A model generated the notes under the pieces. That model was not told the origin of the DNA. It saw nothing but the letters and a program-made list of their open reading frames with translations, and did not search any database. The translations under genes were made by a program, and so were the position numbers. Shown one piece after another: positions 61,342 through 64,000 of a DNA stretch of 64,000 bases. Numbering within the stretch: position 1 is the first letter of the stretch; the number at the start of each line of letters is the position of its first letter. Source of the DNA: Glutamicibacter protophormiae (GTDB lineage Bacteria > Actinomycetota > Actinomycetes > Actinomycetales > Micrococcaceae); NCBI RefSeq assembly GCF_014647495.1, contig NZ_BMPH01000006.1, forward strand, positions 62,001 through 126,000, read 5' to 3'.

Positions 61342-62429
61342 TCCCCGATTTCCTGGTAGGCCGCGAAGAGCAGCGAGTTGTCCGGCACCTCGTAGATGCG
61401 AGGGCGGCCGATGTCCTCGAGCACCACGAAACGCAGCTGGCTGCCGCGAGCCTTCTTGTCGCGCTTCATGCCGTCCAGCAGCGCCGCCCAGCGGTCGTTG
61501 CGGTAGCTGGTCGGAAGCCCCAGGGAACGCAGGATGTCCTGGTGGCGGTCGGCGACGGCGTCGGAGGTGTAGCCGACCGAACGGCCCAGCTCGGCGGCGA
61601 AGCACAGGCCGATGGAGACCGCCGCGCCGTGGCGCATCTGGTAGCGCTCGGCCAGCTCGATGGCGTGGGCCAGGGTGTGGCCGTAGTTCAGGAACTCGCG
61701 GTCCCCCGATTCCTTCAGGTCGCGGGAGACGACGTCGGCCTTCACGGCAATGGTGCGCTCGATCAGCTCGCGCAGGCGGGGGCTGGAGGGGTCGATCGCG
61801 TCCTCGGGGTCCTCTTCGATGAGTTCCAGGATGCGCTCGTCGGCGATGAAGCCGGTTTTCACGACCTCGGCCATGCCGGTGACCAGTTCGTTCTTCGGCA
61901 GGGTCGCCAGCGCGTCCAGGTCGGCCAGCACGGCGGCCGGCGGGTGGAAGGCGCCGACCAGGTTCTTGCCCTCGGCGGTGTTGATGCCGGTCTTGCCGCC
62001 CACGGCGGCGTCGACCATGGCCAGCAGCGAGGTCGGGATGTGGATGACCTTCACGCCGCGCAGCCAGGTGGCGGCCACGAAGCCCGCCACGTCGGTGACG
62101 GCGCCGCCGCCCACCGAGATAATGGCGTCCGAGCGGGTGAAGTCGTTCTTGCCCAGGACCTCCCAGCAGAAGGAGGCGACCTGGATGTGCTTGCCCTCTT
62201 CGGCGTCCGGGATCTCCGCGGTCAGCGCTTCGAGGCCCGCGGTCGCCAGGTCGTCACGCACCACGTCGCCGGTGGCCCGGAGCGCGCGGGGGTGGATGAC
62301 CAAGACCTTCTTGACTGCGGGCCCGAGCAGCTCGGGCAGCTGGCCCAGCAAGCCGGTGCCGACCAGGACCGGGTAGGATTCCGCCGGGGTGGCGCCGGTG
62401 ACCTGCAGTGTGGTTGGTGCTAATGGCAT
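61338..62429 (-). CDS. aroB: 3-dehydroquinate synthase
   Basis: Second step of the shikimate pathway; converts DAHP to dehydroquinate using NAD and a metal. 363 residues. [19 protein letters not shown] near 90-108 and the GHTLAHAIE motif (His metal ligands) near 255 are intact. ATG 62429 is chosen because AGGAGG lies 10 nt upstream; longer upstream frames lack homology. Confidence 0.96.
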   Translation of the reverse strand: MPLAPTTLQVTGATPAESYPVLVGTGLLGQLPELLGPAVKKVLVIHPRALRATGDVVRDDLATAGLEALTAEIPDAEEGKHIQVASFCWEVLGKNDFTRSDAIISVGGGAVTDVAGFVAATWLRGVKVIHIPTSLLAMVDAAVGGKTGINTAEGKNLVGAFHPPAAVLADLDALATLPKNELVTGMAEVVKTGFIADERILELIEEDPEDAIDPSSPRLRELIERTIAVKADVVSRDLKESGDREFLNYGHTLAHAIELAERYQMRHGAAVSIGLCFAAELGRSVGYTSDAVADRHQDILRSLGLPTSYRNDRWAALLDGMKRDKKARGSQLRFVVLEDIGRPRIYEVPDNSLLFAAYQEIGE

Positions 62430-62508
62430 CAGTTTAAAACCTCCTGATGGTGCTGATTTTTCAAGCGTAGCCCTGCACGGGGGCAGATATGCCATCTCGT
62501 GGCACTAA

Positions 62509-62997
62509 TCACAGATGCCCAAGTCGGGCCGTGATCTCTTCGACGATTTGTAGAACTGGTTTGTCGTCGACCAATACACGCACGTCAGCAATTGATTCGT
62601 AAATGCCCTTGCGGGCGGCCAGCAGCGTCGTCCAGGCGCTGAGGGCCTCGTCACCCGCCAAAAGCGGGCGGGTGGAGTCGCCCTTGATGCGCGCGGCGGC
62701 GCCGGCGGCGGTCATCTCCAGGTAGACCACGGTGCCGCGGGCCAGGACCTGGCGGTTCGCCTCGCGCAGCACCGCGCCTCCTCCGGTGGCGATGACGCCC
62801 TCGGACACGCCGGCCAGGGTTTCCTCCTCCAGGTCGCGGAAGCGCTGTTCTCCGTGGGCGGCGAAAATGGAGGCGATGGAGCCGTGCGCAGCGACGATGA
62901 GCTCGTCGGTGTCGATGAAGGGCAGTGACAGCGCGGCGGCCAGCGACTTGCCCACGGTGGACTTGCCGCTGGCCATCGGGCCAATGAGGTAGATCAT
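62509..62997 (-). CDS. aroK: Shikimate kinase
   Basis: Phosphorylates shikimate. 162 residues. P-loop GPMASGKST at 6-14, DTDELI near 29-34, and the GGGAVLR segment near 80 for shikimate. Between aroC and aroB. The upstream frame extends through aroC without homology. Confidence 0.95.
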   Translation of the reverse strand: MIYLIGPMASGKSTVGKSLAAALSLPFIDTDELIVAAHGSIASIFAAHGEQRFRDLEEETLAGVSEGVIATGGGAVLREANRQVLARGTVVYLEMTAAGAAARIKGDSTRPLLAGDEALSAWTTLLAARKGIYESIADVRVLVDDKPVLQIVEEITARLGHL

Positions 62998-63020
62998 TCG
63001 GATGCTGTTTCCCCGGGTGC

Positions 63021-64000
63021 CTAGACGCCGGTGGATTCCAGGCTGTCCGGGATGCTGGCCAGGTAGGAGTCGATGTTGCGCTTGGTTTCGGCGACCGAAT
63101 CGCCGCCGAACTTCTCCAGCAGCGACTGGGCCAGCACCAGGGCGACCATGGCCTCGGCGACGACGCCGGCGGCCGGCACGGCGCAGACGTCCGAACGCTG
63201 GTGGTGCGCGGTGGTGTCCTCGCCGGTGGCGGTGTCCACGGTGCGCAGGGCGCGCGGGACGGTGGCGATCGGCTTCATGGCCGCGCGCACGCGCAGCACC
63301 TCGCCGATGCTCATGCCGCCCTCGATGCCGCCGGCGCGGTTCGAGGCGCGGGCGATGGTGCCGTCCTCGGCGCGCACGATCTCGTCGTGGGCCGCGGAGC
63401 CGCGCCGGGCGGCGGTGGCGAAGCCGTCGCCGATCTCGACGCCCTTGATGGCCTGGATGCCCATCAGGGCTCCGGCCAGGCGCGCGTCCAGGCGGCGGTC
63501 CCAGTGCACGTAGGAGCCGAGGCCCGGTGGCAGGTTGTAGGCCAGCACCTCGACGACGCCGCCGAGGGTCTCCCCGGCCTTGTGCGCGTCGTCCACCTCG
63601 GCCACCATGGCGGCGGAAGTCGCCGCATCGAAGCAGCGCAGCGGATCGGCATCCAGGGCCGCGACGTCCGCGGCGGTAGGCACGGCGGCGTCCTGTGGGC
63701 AGGCCACGGCGCCGACGGCGGTGGTGTGCGAGACCAGCTCGATGCCCAGATCGGACAGGAAGCGGGAGGCGACCGCGCCCAGCGCGACGCGGGCGGCGGT
63801 CTCGCGGGCGCTGGCGCGCTCGAGCACCGGGCGGGCGTCGTCGAACCCGTACTTCTGCATGCCGGTGAAGTCGGCGTGGCCCGGGCGCGGGCGGGTCAGT
63901 GGCGCGTTGCGGGCCATCGAGGCCAGCTCGTCCAGGTCCACCTCGTCGGCGCTCATGACCTTTTCCCACTTGGGCCATTCGGTGTTGCCGATCTCGATCG
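63021..64000 (-). CDS. aroC: Chorismate synthase, 5' end cut by window edge
   Basis: Last common step of aromatic synthesis; converts EPSP to chorismate with reduced FMN. The visible 326 residues are the C-terminal four fifths: RPGHADFTG with the FMN-binding region, GVEIGDGF and [15 protein letters not shown]. The frame is open to position 64000, so the N-terminal part is missing only because the window ends. Confidence 0.95.
   Translation of the reverse strand, partial: IEIGNTEWPKWEKVMSADEVDLDELASMARNAPLTRPRPGHADFTGMQKYGFDDARPVLERASARETAARVALGAVASRFLSDLGIELVSHTTAVGAVACPQDAAVPTAADVAALDADPLRCFDAATSAAMVAEVDDAHKAGETLGGVVEVLAYNLPPGLGSYVHWDRRLDARLAGALMGIQAIKGVEIGDGFATAARRGSAAHDEIVRAEDGTIARASNRAGGIEGGMSIGEVLRVRAAMKPIATVPRALRTVDTATGEDTTAHHQRSDVCAVPAAGVVAEAMVALVLAQSLLEKFGGDSVAETKRNIDSYLASIPDSLESTGV

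Overview
This is a high-GC actinobacterial chromosome segment of about 64 kb, almost certainly from the Micrococcaceae (Arthrobacter sensu lato, possibly Glutamicibacter or a near relative). The evidence is the gene content and order: ctaC next to an ErpA-like protein, hrcA-dnaJ-rsmE near phoH-ybeY-CNNM-era-recO-uppS, and pyrR-pyrB-pyrC-(membrane protein)-carA-carB-pyrF-mihF-gmk-rpoZ-coaBC-metK-priA. These runs match the arrangement in other actinobacteria, including mycobacteria. GTG starts are frequent. I see no rRNA, complete tRNA, CRISPR array, insertion sequence, phage gene or plasmid gene, so the window is mostly core genome. The genus assignment is an inference.

Layout. 1-6.8 kb: aa3 oxidase genes ctaC-ctaD, ErpA-like, an M20 dipeptidase, a DUF3043 protein and pyrD, visibly lower in GC than the rest. 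6.8-17.7 kb: alpha/beta hydrolase, recO-uppS, leuA with a leucine leader peptide, an FAD monooxygenase, the phoH-ybeY-CNNM-era run and a GerMN-type lipoprotein. 17.7-18.9 kb: a gene-poor scar with one small membrane protein. 18.9-28.8 kb: rsmE-dnaJ-hrcA behind a CIRCE operator, DUF3097, DUF4870, lepA-hemW, a lone PemK/MazF-like protein, rpsT and holA. 28.8-38 kb: comEA-comEC, degV, leuS with a short leader, a lipoprotein and a DUF222-HNH protein. 38-44.8 kb: glpD-glpF-glpK with a divergent SorC-type regulator, a hydrolase, and a wrecked glycosyltransferase. 44.8-59.4 kb: the pyrimidine and purine precursor supercluster running into metK and priA. 59.6-64 kb: efp-nusB and aroC-aroK-aroB, with aroC cut by the window edge.

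How it works together. The pyr cluster covers the steps from carbamoyl phosphate to orotate and UMP (pyrD lies apart at 5.7 kb) under a PyrR-binding leader. glpF, glpK and glpD take up, phosphorylate and oxidise glycerol. aroC, aroK and aroB are three shikimate-pathway steps. hrcA-dnaJ is a heat-shock unit.

The most interesting signals are regulatory. At least eight transcription units have a TANNNT -10 hexamer exactly 6 or 7 nt before an ATG or GTG, the signature of leaderless mRNAs. Two of these begin tiny leader peptides in front of leucine genes: leuA (five Leu codons in a row) and leuS (8 residues with one CUA codon, followed by hairpins and a T-run). The ctaC start codon and Shine-Dalgarno sequence lie inside an almost perfect 16-bp hairpin whose other arm mimics an anti-Shine-Dalgarno sequence. 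I know of no description of the ctaC and leuS elements, but I could not search.
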